The notes under the pieces: generated by a model | The model's input: only the letters and a program-made list of their open reading frames with translations | What the model was told of the DNA's origin: nothing | Database searches by the model: none | Program-made: the position numbers and the translations under genes | Part shown: in pieces, positions 51,476-60,101 of the stretch | Numbering within the stretch: the stretch's first letter is position 1 | How the letters are laid out: every line of letters begins with the position of its first letter | Assembly: GCF_014649875.1 (NCBI RefSeq) | Contig: NZ_BMTW01000014.1 | Span: forward strand, 124,001-188,000 | From: Streptomyces rubiginosohelvolus | GTDB lineage: Bacteria > Actinomycetota > Actinomycetes > Streptomycetales > Streptomycetaceae | Direction of reading: 5' to 3' | DNA: 64,000 nucleotides

Positions 51476-52762
51476 ATGACGTCCGATTTCTTCATTCCGG
51501 ACCCCGAGGGTCTGATCCCCAGCGCCGAAGGCTATTTCGGCGCGTACGGCGGCAAGTTCATCCCGGAGGCGCTCGTCGCCGCCGTGGACGAGGTCGCCGT
51601 CGAGTACGACAAGGCCAAGGCCGACCCGGCGTTCGCCGCCGAGCTCAACGAGCTGATGGTGAACTACACCGGCCGCCCCAGCGCCCTGACCGAGGTCCCG
51701 CGCTTCGCCGAGCACGCGGGCGGGGCCCGGATCTTCCTCAAGCGCGAGGACCTGAACCACACCGGCTCGCACAAGATCAACAACGTGCTGGGCCAGGCGC
51801 TCCTCACCAAGCGCATGGGCAAGACCCGCGTCATCGCCGAGACCGGAGCCGGCCAGCACGGCGTCGCCACCGCGACCGCCTGCGCCCTCTTCGGCCTCGA
51901 CTGCACCATCTACATGGGCGAGATCGACACCGAGCGCCAGGCCCTGAACGTGGCCCGGATGCGGATGCTCGGCGCCGAGGTCGTCGCTGTGAAGTCCGGC
52001 TCGCGGACCCTGAAGGACGCCATCAACGAGGCGTTCCGCGACTGGGTCGCCAACGTGGACCGTACGCACTACCTCTTCGGTACGGTCGCGGGCCCGCACC
52101 CCTTCCCCGCGATGGTCCGCGACTTCCACCGGGTCATCGGCGTCGAGGCCCGCCGCCAGCTCCTGGAGCGCGCGGGCCGCCTCCCGGACGCGGCGGTCGC
52201 CTGTGTCGGCGGCGGCTCCAACGCCATCGGCCTCTTCCACGCCTTCATCCCCGACGGGGGCGTCCGCCTGGTCGGCTGCGAGCCCGCCGGGCACGGGGTG
52301 GAGACCGGCGAGCACGCGGCGACCCTGACCGCGGGGGAGCCGGGCATCCTGCACGGTTCGCGCTCCTACGTCCTCCAGGACGACGAGGGCCAGATCACCG
52401 AGCCGTACTCCATCTCGGCGGGGCTGGACTACCCGGGCATCGGCCCCGAGCACTCCTACCTCAAGGACGTCGGGCGCGGCGAGTACCGCGCGGTCACCGA
52501 CGACGCGGCCATGCAGGCCCTGCGCCTGCTGTCCCGCACCGAGGGCATCATCCCGGCCATCGAGAGCGCCCACGCGCTCGCCGGGGCCCTGGACCTCGGC
52601 AAGGAGCTGGGCAAGGACGGGCTGATCCTCGTCAACCTGTCCGGCCGCGGTGACAAGGACATGGACACCGCCGCCCGCTACTTCGGGCTCTACGACACCG
52701 ACGCCGTCGTCGAGGCGGACGCCGACAGCGACCGCGCCGAGATCGAGGGGGACGCCAAGTGA
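51476..52762 (+). CDS. trpB: Tryptophan synthase beta chain
   Basis: 428 residues; PLP enzyme that joins indole and serine. K100 in EDLNHTGSHKINN is the PLP lysine, GGGSNAIG binds the phosphate, and ETGAGQHGVA is the substrate loop. ATG 51476 has AAGGAGCAC upstream; the frame is open to 51452. The stop overlaps trpA by four bases. Confidence 0.97.
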   Translation: MTSDFFIPDPEGLIPSAEGYFGAYGGKFIPEALVAAVDEVAVEYDKAKADPAFAAELNELMVNYTGRPSALTEVPRFAEHAGGARIFLKREDLNHTGSHKINNVLGQALLTKRMGKTRVIAETGAGQHGVATATACALFGLDCTIYMGEIDTERQALNVARMRMLGAEVVAVKSGSRTLKDAINEAFRDWVANVDRTHYLFGTVAGPHPFPAMVRDFHRVIGVEARRQLLERAGRLPDAAVACVGGGSNAIGLFHAFIPDGGVRLVGCEPAGHGVETGEHAATLTAGEPGILHGSRSYVLQDDEGQITEPYSISAGLDYPGIGPEHSYLKDVGRGEYRAVTDDAAMQALRLLSRTEGIIPAIESAHALAGALDLGKELGKDGLILVNLSGRGDKDMDTAARYFGLYDTDAVVEADADSDRAEIEGDAK

Positions 52763-53571
52763 GCGGCAACATCGAGCTGTTGAACACCACCCTGGCCGCC
52801 GCGAAGGCCGCGGACCGGGCGGCGCTCATCGCCTACCTCCCGGCGGGCTTCCCGACCGTCGACGGCGGCATCGAAGCGGTCAAGGCCGTCGTCGCGGGCG
52901 GCGCGGACGTCGTCGAGGTCGGCCTCCCGCACAGCGACCCGGTCCTGGACGGGCCGGTCATCCAGACCGCCGACGACATCGCCCTGCGCGGCGGCGTCCG
53001 GATCGCCGACGTGATGCGCACGGTCCGCGAGGCGTACGAGGCCACCGGCGTCCCGATCCTCGTCATGACGTACTGGAACCCCATCGACCGCTACGGTGTC
53101 GAGCGCTTCACCGCCGAGCTGGCCGAGGCGGGCGGCGCCGGGTGCATCCTGCCCGACCTGCCGGTCCAGGAGTCCGCGCTGTGGCGCGAGCACGCCGACA
53201 AGCACGGCCTGGCCACCGTGTTCGTCGTCGCCCCCAGCAGCCAGGACGCCCGCCTCGCCACCATCACGGCGGCCGGCAGCGGCTTCGTCTACGCCGCTTC
53301 CCTGATGGGCGTCACCGGAACCCGCGCCTCCGTCGGCGCCCAGGCCCAGGACCTGGTGGGACGCACCCGCGCCACCACCGACCTGCCGGTCTGCGTCGGC
53401 CTCGGCGTCTCCAACGCGGCGCAGGCCGCCGAGGTCGCCGGATTCGCCGACGGCGTGATCGTCGGCTCGGCCTTCGTCAAGGCCATGCTGGACGCCCCCG
53501 ACGAGGCCGCCGGCCTCGCCGCGGTCCGCTCCCTGGCGGGCGAACTGGCCGAAGGTGTTCGAAAGCGCTGA
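52759..53571 (+). CDS. trpA: Tryptophan synthase alpha chain
   Basis: 270-residue barrel that cleaves indole-3-glycerol phosphate and passes indole to TrpB. Catalytic E53 in VVEVGLPHSDP and D64 in PVLDGPVIQ; the second signature position reads PHSDP where many have PYSDP. GTG start inside the trpB stop. A hairpin terminator follows. Confidence 0.97.
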   Translation: MSGNIELLNTTLAAAKAADRAALIAYLPAGFPTVDGGIEAVKAVVAGGADVVEVGLPHSDPVLDGPVIQTADDIALRGGVRIADVMRTVREAYEATGVPILVMTYWNPIDRYGVERFTAELAEAGGAGCILPDLPVQESALWREHADKHGLATVFVVAPSSQDARLATITAAGSGFVYAASLMGVTGTRASVGAQAQDLVGRTRATTDLPVCVGLGVSNAAQAAEVAGFADGVIVGSAFVKAMLDAPDEAAGLAAVRSLAGELAEGVRKR

Positions 53572-53602
53572 CCAGCGAACCACCCGAATGGGTGGATTGT
53601 GG

Positions 53603-53632
53603 ACCGGGGAGGCGCGGAGGTGCCTCCCCGGT
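53603..53632 (+). terminator. Terminator after trpA
   Basis: 11-bp perfect stem ACCGGGGAGGC with its inverse around an 8-nt loop, 31 bp beyond the trpA stop and directly before the next gene. Confidence 0.8.
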
Positions 53633-53645
53633 TCGTTCCCCGGGT

Positions 53646-54566
53646 GTGAGCGACAAGATCCCTGAGGGAAACAGAAGCGCGCGCGAGCGCCTGGCCCAGC
53701 AGCGCGAGCGGGAGAAGGGGCGCGAGAAGCGCCGCCGGACGCTGATCGTCGCCTCGGCGGTGGTCGGGGTGCTCGGCCTGGCCGCCGTGGTCGGCCTGAT
53801 CGCGGCCAACGCGGGCAAGGACGACGGCGGCGACTCCGCCTCAGGACCGGCGGTCGCCCCGTCCGGCGCGATCGGCGAGGCCGCCCTGACCCTGCCGGTC
53901 GGCGCGGCCGACGCCCCGTCCACCCTCACGATCTGGGAGGACTTCCGCTGCCCGGTCTGCGCCCAGTTCGAGACGGCCTTCCGGGACACGATCACCGAGC
54001 TGGCCGACGACGGCCAGATCCGGGTGGAGTATCACCTGGCCACCATCATCGACGGCAATCTCGGCGGCTCCGGATCGCTGCGCGCCGCCAACGCCGCCGC
54101 CTGCGCCCAGGACGTCGGCAAGTTCGCCCCGTATCACGACGTCCTCTTCAGCAACCAGCCCCCCGAGCCGGACGACGCCTTCGCCAAGAACAGCCGGCTG
54201 ATCGAGCTGGCCGGGGAGGTCGAGGGGCTCGACACGCCGGGCTTCCGCAGCTGTGTGGAGGACGGCGAGCACGACAGCTGGGTGAAGAAGTCCGACACGG
54301 CGTTCCGCGAGGGCGGCTTCCAGGGCACGCCGACGGTGCTGCTCAACGGGGAGTCCGTCTTCCCGGGCAAGGGCGACGAGCAGATCTCCCCGGAGAACCT
54401 GAAGAAGTGGGTCGCCGAGGCCAACAAGGGCAAGAAGCCGGGCAGCGCCTCCCCGGCCGAAGGGTCCACGACCCCGTCCGCCCCGGCCGACGGATCCGCC
54501 GCCCCGTCCAGCCCGGCCGAAGGGGCCTCCACCCCGGTCGCGCCCTCGTCCGCCGCCGGTTCCTGA
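53646..54566 (+). CDS. Membrane-anchored DsbA/thioredoxin-like protein, second copy
   Basis: 306 residues with the same plan as the protein at 16214: basic N-terminus, one membrane helix (about 32-55), DsbA-like domain with C102-P-V-C105 in EDFRCPVCAQF and cis-proline loop FQGTPTVLL. Two further cysteines (AAACAQD and FRSCVED) are present. The C-terminus adds a 45-residue repeat of Pro/Ala/Ser (SPAEG, SAPADG). GTG 53646 follows the trpA terminator closely; the frame is open upstream only as a shadow. Confidence 0.88.
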   Translation: MSDKIPEGNRSARERLAQQREREKGREKRRRTLIVASAVVGVLGLAAVVGLIAANAGKDDGGDSASGPAVAPSGAIGEAALTLPVGAADAPSTLTIWEDFRCPVCAQFETAFRDTITELADDGQIRVEYHLATIIDGNLGGSGSLRAANAAACAQDVGKFAPYHDVLFSNQPPEPDDAFAKNSRLIELAGEVEGLDTPGFRSCVEDGEHDSWVKKSDTAFREGGFQGTPTVLLNGESVFPGKGDEQISPENLKKWVAEANKGKKPGSASPAEGSTTPSAPADGSAAPSSPAEGASTPVAPSSAAGS

Positions 54567-54664
54567 CCGCGTTCCGCGGCCGCCCGTGACGCGGTCCCCG
54601 TTACCCAGACGTTGCCGGGTGGCTTGCCGTACCCACCGCCCGGCAAGGTAGCGTCGACCTCGCC

Positions 54665-55642
54665 ATGAATCTTGCCTCCATTCCCAGTCCGTCGACCGGC
54701 GTGATCGAGCTCGGCCCGATCCCGCTCCGCGGCTACGCGTTCTGCATCATCATCGGTGTCTTCGTCGCCGTCTGGTTCGGCAACAAGCGCTGGATCGCCC
54801 GGGGCGGCAAAGCCGGCACGGTGGCCGACATCGCCGTCTGGGCGGTGCCCTTCGGCCTCGTCGGCGGGCGGCTCTACCACGTGATCACCGACTACCAGCT
54901 GTACTTCAGCGACGGTGAGAACTGGGTCGACGCCTTCAAGATCTGGGAGGGCGGCCTCGGCATCTGGGGCGCCATCGCCTTCGGTGCCGTCGGCGCGTGG
55001 ATCGGCTGCCGCCGCCGGGGCATCCCGCTGCCCGCCTGGGCCGACGCGCTGGCCCCGGGCATCGCCTTCGCGCAGGCCATCGGCCGCTGGGGCAACTGGT
55101 TCAACCAGGAGCTGTACGGCAAGCCCACCGACCTCCCCTGGGCGGTGGAGATCAGCGAGGGCGCGAACCGGGTCGCCGGGACCTACCACCCGACCTTCCT
55201 GTACGAGTCGCTGTGGTGCATCGGTGTTGCGCTGCTGGTCATCTGGGCCGACCGCCGCTTCACGCTCGGCCACGGACGGGCGTTCGCGCTGTACGTCGCC
55301 GCCTACTGCGCCGGTCGTGCCTGGATCGAGTACATGCGCGTCGACGAGGCCCACCACATCCTGGGTCTCCGCCTGAACGTGTGGACCGCGATCATCGTCT
55401 TCGTCCTCGCCGTCGTCTACATCGTGGTCTCCGCGAAGCTGCGACCGGGCCGCGAGGAGATCGTCGAGCCCGACCGGGACACCACCCCCGGAAAGGACTC
55501 CGCCAAGGACGGCTCCGCGAAGGCGGACGCCGACGCGAAGGACGCCGCGGACGCCGACGCGCAGAAGGACCCGCTCAGCAAGGACGAGCCGGGCAAGGGC
55601 CGCACCGCCGAGAGCACCGAAGCGGCGGCCGAGAAGGGCTGA
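54665..55642 (+). CDS. lgt: Prolipoprotein diacylglyceryl transferase
   Basis: 325 residues; transfers diacylglycerol from phosphatidylglycerol to the lipobox cysteine, before LspA. Seven membrane segments; the Lgt signature is GRWGNWFNQELYGKPT (near 140), and GGRLYHVITDY and HPTFLYESLW are the other conserved blocks. The tail (about 265-325) is soluble, Lys/Asp/Ala-rich and variable. TAGCGT about 11 bases before the ATG may be the -10. Confidence 0.96.
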   Translation: MNLASIPSPSTGVIELGPIPLRGYAFCIIIGVFVAVWFGNKRWIARGGKAGTVADIAVWAVPFGLVGGRLYHVITDYQLYFSDGENWVDAFKIWEGGLGIWGAIAFGAVGAWIGCRRRGIPLPAWADALAPGIAFAQAIGRWGNWFNQELYGKPTDLPWAVEISEGANRVAGTYHPTFLYESLWCIGVALLVIWADRRFTLGHGRAFALYVAAYCAGRAWIEYMRVDEAHHILGLRLNVWTAIIVFVLAVVYIVVSAKLRPGREEIVEPDRDTTPGKDSAKDGSAKADADAKDAADADAQKDPLSKDEPGKGRTAESTEAAAEKG

Positions 55643-55679
55643 CCCCCCGCGCCCTCCCCGGGCGCCCCGCACCACCTCC

Positions 55680-55723
55680 CGCTCGCCGGGCGGGCCCGCA
55701 GTCTCAGGCCCGCCCGGCGAGCG
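55680..55723. terminator. Bidirectional terminator overlapping the end of the CitE-like gene
   Basis: 17-bp perfect inverted repeat, 55680-55696 with 55707-55723 (CGCTCGCCGGGCGGGCC), around a 10-nt loop that contains the minus-strand stop codon at 55704-55706. It lies between lgt (+) and the CitE-like gene (-); one arm codes for the last residues of the latter. Confidence 0.85.
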
Positions 55724-56573
55724 CGATCGTACGGCGGGCGGACGCCACCACCGCCGCGTCCACGAACCGCCCGTCCGGCAGCGCCAGCGCCCCCGCCTCC
55801 ACCGCCGAGGCCGCGACGATCTGCTCGGCCGCCTCGATCTCCTCGGCCGTCGGCCGGAACGCCCGCTCGATCACCTCCAGCTGGCGCGGATGGATCGCCG
55901 CCCGCCCCAGCAGCCCGAGCCCCCGCCCTCGTACGCAGGACGCCCACAGCCCGTCCAGGTCCCGGACGTCCGGGAACACCGACTGCACCGGCGGAGGCAG
56001 CGCCGCCGCCCGCGCCGCCACCACGACCCGGCTGCGCGGCCAGTCAAGACCGGCGTCCTCCCGTACGCCCAGATCGGCCCGGAGGTCCGCCTCGCCCAGG
56101 GCGATGCCCCGTACCGCGTGATGCGCCGAGGCGATCGAGTACGCGTGCTCGATCGCGAGCGCCGACTCCAGCAGCGGATACAGCGGGACGCCCGGGGCCA
56201 CGGCCGCCACATGGTGCACCGAGACCGCATGGGTGATCTTCGGCAGCCGGAACGCCGCCAGACCCGGCAGCCCCGCCAGCGCCCGGATGTCGTCCTCGCC
56301 GTGCACCCGGACGTGGACCGGTACGGCGTCGGGGGCGGCGGTGACCTGGTCGCCGAGGAGTTCGGCGGTGGCGGAGCGCGCGTACTCCTTACGGTCCGGG
56401 GCGACGGCGTCCTCCAGGTCGACGATCACCACATCCGCCCCGGAGCCGAGCGCCTTGGCCACCACCTCCGGCCGGTCCCCGGGCACGTACAGCCAGGTCA
56501 GCGGCGGCCGACACGGGTCGTCCTGCGGGTGGTCCTCCGGCAGCGGCGGGAAGGGCGTGTCGCAGCCGGTCAC
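55704..56573 (-). CDS. HpcH/HpaI-CitE family CoA-ester lyase-like protein
   Basis: 289 residues. The (beta/alpha)8 CitE-type fold is recognised from LTWLYVPGDRPEVV, DVVIVDLEDAV (about 48-57, metal and substrate) and IALGEADLRADLG. Such enzymes cleave or hydrolyse acyl-CoAs like citramalyl-, malyl- or mesaconyl-type esters. GTG 56573 overlaps the stop of the CoA-transferase gene by four bases; last gene of the seven-gene minus-strand operon. Confidence 0.87.
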   Translation of the reverse strand: MTGCDTPFPPLPEDHPQDDPCRPPLTWLYVPGDRPEVVAKALGSGADVVIVDLEDAVAPDRKEYARSATAELLGDQVTAAPDAVPVHVRVHGEDDIRALAGLPGLAAFRLPKITHAVSVHHVAAVAPGVPLYPLLESALAIEHAYSIASAHHAVRGIALGEADLRADLGVREDAGLDWPRSRVVVAARAAALPPPVQSVFPDVRDLDGLWASCVRGRGLGLLGRAAIHPRQLEVIERAFRPTAEEIEAAEQIVAASAVEAGALALPDGRFVDAAVVASARRTIALAGRA

Positions 56574-57766
56574 AGCGCCCCCTGGTCCCGCAGAGCCGCG
56601 ATCCGGGTCTCCGAGAGGCCGAGCCCGGCCAGGATCTCCTCGGTGTCCGCACCGTGCGGGCGGCCCGCCCACCGGATACCGCCGGGGGTCTCCGAGAGCC
56701 GGAAGAGCACGTTCTGCATCCGCAGCGGCCCCAGCTCCGGGTCGTCGACCTCGGCGATCGTGCCCAGCGCCCGGTACTGCGGGTCCTCCATCACCTCCCG
56801 TACGTCATGGATCGGCGCGACCGCCGCCTCCGCCTTCTCGAATCCGTTCAGCACCTCCTCGCAGCTGTGCCGGGAGATCCAGTGGCCGACCGCCCCGTCC
56901 AGCTCCTCGGTGTGCTCGGCCCGGGTGGTGCCCGCGCCGAACCAGGGCTCGTCGATCAGGTCCGGGCGGCCCACCAGGCGCATCACGCGCTCCGCCACGG
57001 ACTGGGCGGAGGTGGAGACCGCGACCCAGTGGCCGTCGGCCGTGCGGTAGGTGTTGCGCGGGGCGTTGTTGCGGGAGCGGTTGCCGGTGCGCGGCTGGAC
57101 GTAGCCGAGCTGGTCGTACCAGAGCGGCTGCGGGCCCAGCACGGTCAGGATCGGCTCGATGATCGCCAGGTCCACCACCTGCCCCTCGCCGGTCTTCTCC
57201 CGCCCGGCGAGCGCCGCCATCACCGCGTACGCCGTCGCCAGCGCCGCGATGGAGTCCGCAAGACCGAACGGCGGCAGCGTCGGCGGCCCGTCCGGCTCCC
57301 CGGTGATCGCCGCGAACCCGCTCATCGCCTCGGCCAGCGTCCCGAACCCGGGCCGGTGGGCGTACGGGCCGAACTGGCCGAAGCCGGTGACCCGGGCCAG
57401 CACGAGACGCGGGTTGACGGCGTGCAGCTCCTCGGGGCCGAGCCCCCAGCGCTCCAGCGTCCCGGGCCGGAAGTTCTCGACGATGACGTCGGTCTCGGCG
57501 GCCAGTCGCAGGAGCACGTCCCGGCCTCCCGGGGCGGACAGGTCGAGCGTCAGGGTGCGCTTGTTGCGGCCGAGCAGCTTCCACCACAGGCCGACCCCGT
57601 CCTTGGCGGGCCCGTGCCCGCGCGAGGGGTCCGGCTTACGGGGGTGCTCCACCTTGATCACATCGGCGCCGAAGTCCCCGAGCATGGTGGCGGCGAGGGG
57701 CCCGGCGAAGAGGGTGGCCAGGTCGATGACCTTCAGCCCGGTCAGGGGTCCCGCTGTCGTGCTCAT
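56570..57766 (-). CDS. CaiB/BaiF (class III) CoA-transferase
   Basis: 398 residues. N-terminal LKVIDLATLFAGPLAATMLGDFGADVIKVE, then GRNKRTLTLDL and D171 in PFGLADSIAA, the aspartate that forms the acyl anhydride with CoA. Moves CoA between organic acids. ATG 57766 overlaps the ribokinase stop, and its own stop overlaps the CitE-like start. Substrates unknown. Confidence 0.9.
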   Translation of the reverse strand: MSTTAGPLTGLKVIDLATLFAGPLAATMLGDFGADVIKVEHPRKPDPSRGHGPAKDGVGLWWKLLGRNKRTLTLDLSAPGGRDVLLRLAAETDVIVENFRPGTLERWGLGPEELHAVNPRLVLARVTGFGQFGPYAHRPGFGTLAEAMSGFAAITGEPDGPPTLPPFGLADSIAALATAYAVMAALAGREKTGEGQVVDLAIIEPILTVLGPQPLWYDQLGYVQPRTGNRSRNNAPRNTYRTADGHWVAVSTSAQSVAERVMRLVGRPDLIDEPWFGAGTTRAEHTEELDGAVGHWISRHSCEEVLNGFEKAEAAVAPIHDVREVMEDPQYRALGTIAEVDDPELGPLRMQNVLFRLSETPGGIRWAGRPHGADTEEILAGLGLSETRIAALRDQGAL

Positions 57767-58653
57767 ACGGCCTCGGCCTCGATCTCGCTGCGGTAGGGCA
57801 TGGATGTGGACGCGCCGGGTTTCTGGACGCAGAGCGCGGCGGCGGCGGACGCGAACGCCACGGCCACGGCCACCGGCCGCCCCTCGCCGAGCGCCACGGC
57901 CAGCGCCCCGACGAAGGTGTCCCCGGCCCCGGTGGTGTCGACGGCGGTCACCGAAGGGGCCTCGAAGAGCACCGGCTCGCCGCCCCGGGCGGCGTACAGG
58001 CAGCCCTTCGCGCCGAGCGTGACGATGACCTCGGGCACCCGGCGCAGCAGGATCTGGGCGGCGGCGTGCGGTTCGTCCTGCCCGGACAGCTCGGCCGCCT
58101 CGTGCTCGTTGGGCACCAACAGGTCGATGTGGTCCAGGAGTTCGTCGGGCAGGGGCTGTACGGGAGCCGGGGTGAGGATGGTCCGTACGCCCTGCGCCCG
58201 GGCCGCGCGGGCGCCCTCGACGACGGCGGAGAGGGGGAGTTCGAGCTGCATGAGGAGGGTCTCGGACGCGGCGATCGCCGCGATCTCCCCGGGGCCGAGC
58301 GTGGTGACGACGCCGTTCGCCCCCGGGACCACCACGATCGCGTTGGAGCCGGTGTCGTCGACGACGATGTGCGCGGTGCCGCTGGGGCCCTCGGCGGTGT
58401 GCAGGAGATCGGTGTCGACGCCTGCGTGTTCGAGGCCCTCACGCAGTTGCGCCCCGTACGCGTCGTCGCCGACCGCGCCGATCATCATCACCTCGCCGCC
58501 CGCGTGGGCGGCGGCGACGGCCTGGTTGGCGCCCTTGCCGCCGGGGATCGTCCGGAACTCCCGTCCGGTGACGGTCTCGCCGCGGCCGGGGGCGCGGGCG
58601 GTATAGGCGACGAGGTCCATGTTGGTGCTGCCGAGCACCGCGATGCGGGTCAT
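57763..58653 (-). CDS. rbsK: Ribokinase-like PfkB-family kinase
   Basis: 296 residues. N-terminal GSTNMDLV and TIPGGKGANQAVAAA (about 36-49), C-terminal catalytic motif DTTGAGDTFVGAL with D245. These fit ribokinase better than other PfkB kinases. It would phosphorylate ribose at C5 after it is freed by the upstream glycohydrolases. The start and stop both overlap neighbours by four bases. Confidence 0.88.
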   Translation of the reverse strand: MTRIAVLGSTNMDLVAYTARAPGRGETVTGREFRTIPGGKGANQAVAAAHAGGEVMMIGAVGDDAYGAQLREGLEHAGVDTDLLHTAEGPSGTAHIVVDDTGSNAIVVVPGANGVVTTLGPGEIAAIAASETLLMQLELPLSAVVEGARAARAQGVRTILTPAPVQPLPDELLDHIDLLVPNEHEAAELSGQDEPHAAAQILLRRVPEVIVTLGAKGCLYAARGGEPVLFEAPSVTAVDTTGAGDTFVGALAVALGEGRPVAVAVAFASAAAALCVQKPGASTSMPYRSEIEAEAV

Positions 58654-60101
58654 GGGCGCAGAGCCTCCTGGTGGGTCAGAGCGGCGAGGGTGTCGAAACC
58701 GGCCCCGTCGAAGCCGGGTACGGAGGTGGCGAGCCGGTTCTTCAGCGGAGCCGTCCAGTGGTGCGGCAGGGCGTCCGGGGTGCCTGCGAGAAGCCCGGCG
58801 AGGGAGCCCGCGGTGGCCCCGTTGGAGTCGGTGTCCCAGCCGCCGGAGACCGCGTTGCCGATCGAGCGGGTGAAGTCGCCGTCGGCGTGGGTGAGGGCGG
58901 CGGCCAGCAGCGCGGCGTTGGGCAGCACGTGCACCCAGTGGTGGGTGTCGGCGTAGACGGCGTGCAGCCGGTCCACGACGGCGTCGAACTCCCGTTCCGT
59001 GCGCGCTGTTTCGATGCCGAGCCGGACCGCGCGGGCGTACCGCGAGTGCGGCGGCACCACCCGCAGACCGGCGGCCAGGCAGCCGTGCACATCGCTCTCG
59101 CCCCCGGCCGCGACGGCGAGCGCGGCAGCGGTGAACATCGCGCCGTACACCCCGTTGCCGGTATGGGTGAGGACCGCGTCCCGGTGCGCCTGGGCGGCGG
59201 CCCCGGCCGGGTCGCCGGGGCGGGTCCAGCCGTGCACGTCGGCCCGGATCTGCGCGCCGATCCACTCCCGGAACGGGTTGCGGCGGCGGGCGGTCTCCGG
59301 GGGTTCGACGCCCGCCAGGAGGTTGCCGTAGGCGATGCGCTCGGCGGTGAAGGTGCGCCCGGCCGGAAGCTCGTCCAGCCAGAGCCGGGCCAGGTCGGCG
59401 GTGGTGAAGGAGCGCCCGTGCCGCTGGAGCAACAGCAGTGTGAGCAGAGGGTAGTTGAGGTCGTCGTCCTCCGGCATGCCGTCGATGTTCTCGGCGAGGG
59501 ATGTGGGGGCCGAGCGTCGGTTCCAGGGGTGGGCGGCGAGCAGCTCGGCGGGCACGCCGTGGGCCGTGAACCAGGTGGAGAGCGGCCAGTTGCCGGCTGC
59601 GCGGGCCAGAGCGCGGATGCCGGTCAGCGGCAGCTTCTCCACCGGCTTGCCGAGCAGGCAGCCCGCCGCCCGGCCGAGCCAGGCGGCGTGCAGTCGGGAG
59701 GGGGTGACGGCGGGCGTCCGGCCCCGGCCGGCGGGCTGTCTGTCCTGGCTGGGCGTACGGGCTCCGACGGCGGGTCCGGCCCCGGGCGGCCCCGGCCAGT
59801 GCGGGCAGGCGGCCACGATCGCGTCCAGGTCGGTCGGCTCGTCGGAGGCCAACGGCGAATCCAGCGAGGCGAGTTCATCCAGCAGCTCATCGGCCAGTGC
59901 CCGCAGCCGGGGCGGTGCGGGCGGCTCGGAAGCGCCCGCGCGGTCCGGGGCGGGGGAGCCCCCGGCCGCGTACCACCGCTCCTCGATCTCCCGGGCGTCC
60001 CGGCCGTCCTGCGCGGCCTGCCGCAGCTCGTGCCCGACCAGATCCTCAGGCTGCACCCAGGTGAGGCGGACGCGCGGGGCTTCGGCCCGGTCGACGTTCA
60101 C
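58650..60101 (-). CDS. ADP-ribosylglycohydrolase-fold protein with N-terminal extension (paralogue 4)
   Basis: 483 residues, the longest of the four. Residues 1-138 are an extra region (TWVQPEDLVGHELRQAAQ, then a Pro/Ala-rich linker). The ARH core follows: AAGCLLGKPVEKLP, the metal motif in PEDDDLNYPLL (near 208-216) and the second motif GGWDTDSNGAT near 430, so both metal ligand sets are present. GTG 60101 overlaps the stop of paralogue 3 by four bases. The family removes ADP-ribose from proteins or cleaves related ribosyl bonds; the substrate is unknown. Confidence 0.86.
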   Translation of the reverse strand: MNVDRAEAPRVRLTWVQPEDLVGHELRQAAQDGRDAREIEERWYAAGGSPAPDRAGASEPPAPPRLRALADELLDELASLDSPLASDEPTDLDAIVAACPHWPGPPGAGPAVGARTPSQDRQPAGRGRTPAVTPSRLHAAWLGRAAGCLLGKPVEKLPLTGIRALARAAGNWPLSTWFTAHGVPAELLAAHPWNRRSAPTSLAENIDGMPEDDDLNYPLLTLLLLQRHGRSFTTADLARLWLDELPAGRTFTAERIAYGNLLAGVEPPETARRRNPFREWIGAQIRADVHGWTRPGDPAGAAAQAHRDAVLTHTGNGVYGAMFTAAALAVAAGGESDVHGCLAAGLRVVPPHSRYARAVRLGIETARTEREFDAVVDRLHAVYADTHHWVHVLPNAALLAAALTHADGDFTRSIGNAVSGGWDTDSNGATAGSLAGLLAGTPDALPHHWTAPLKNRLATSVPGFDGAGFDTLAALTHQEALRP

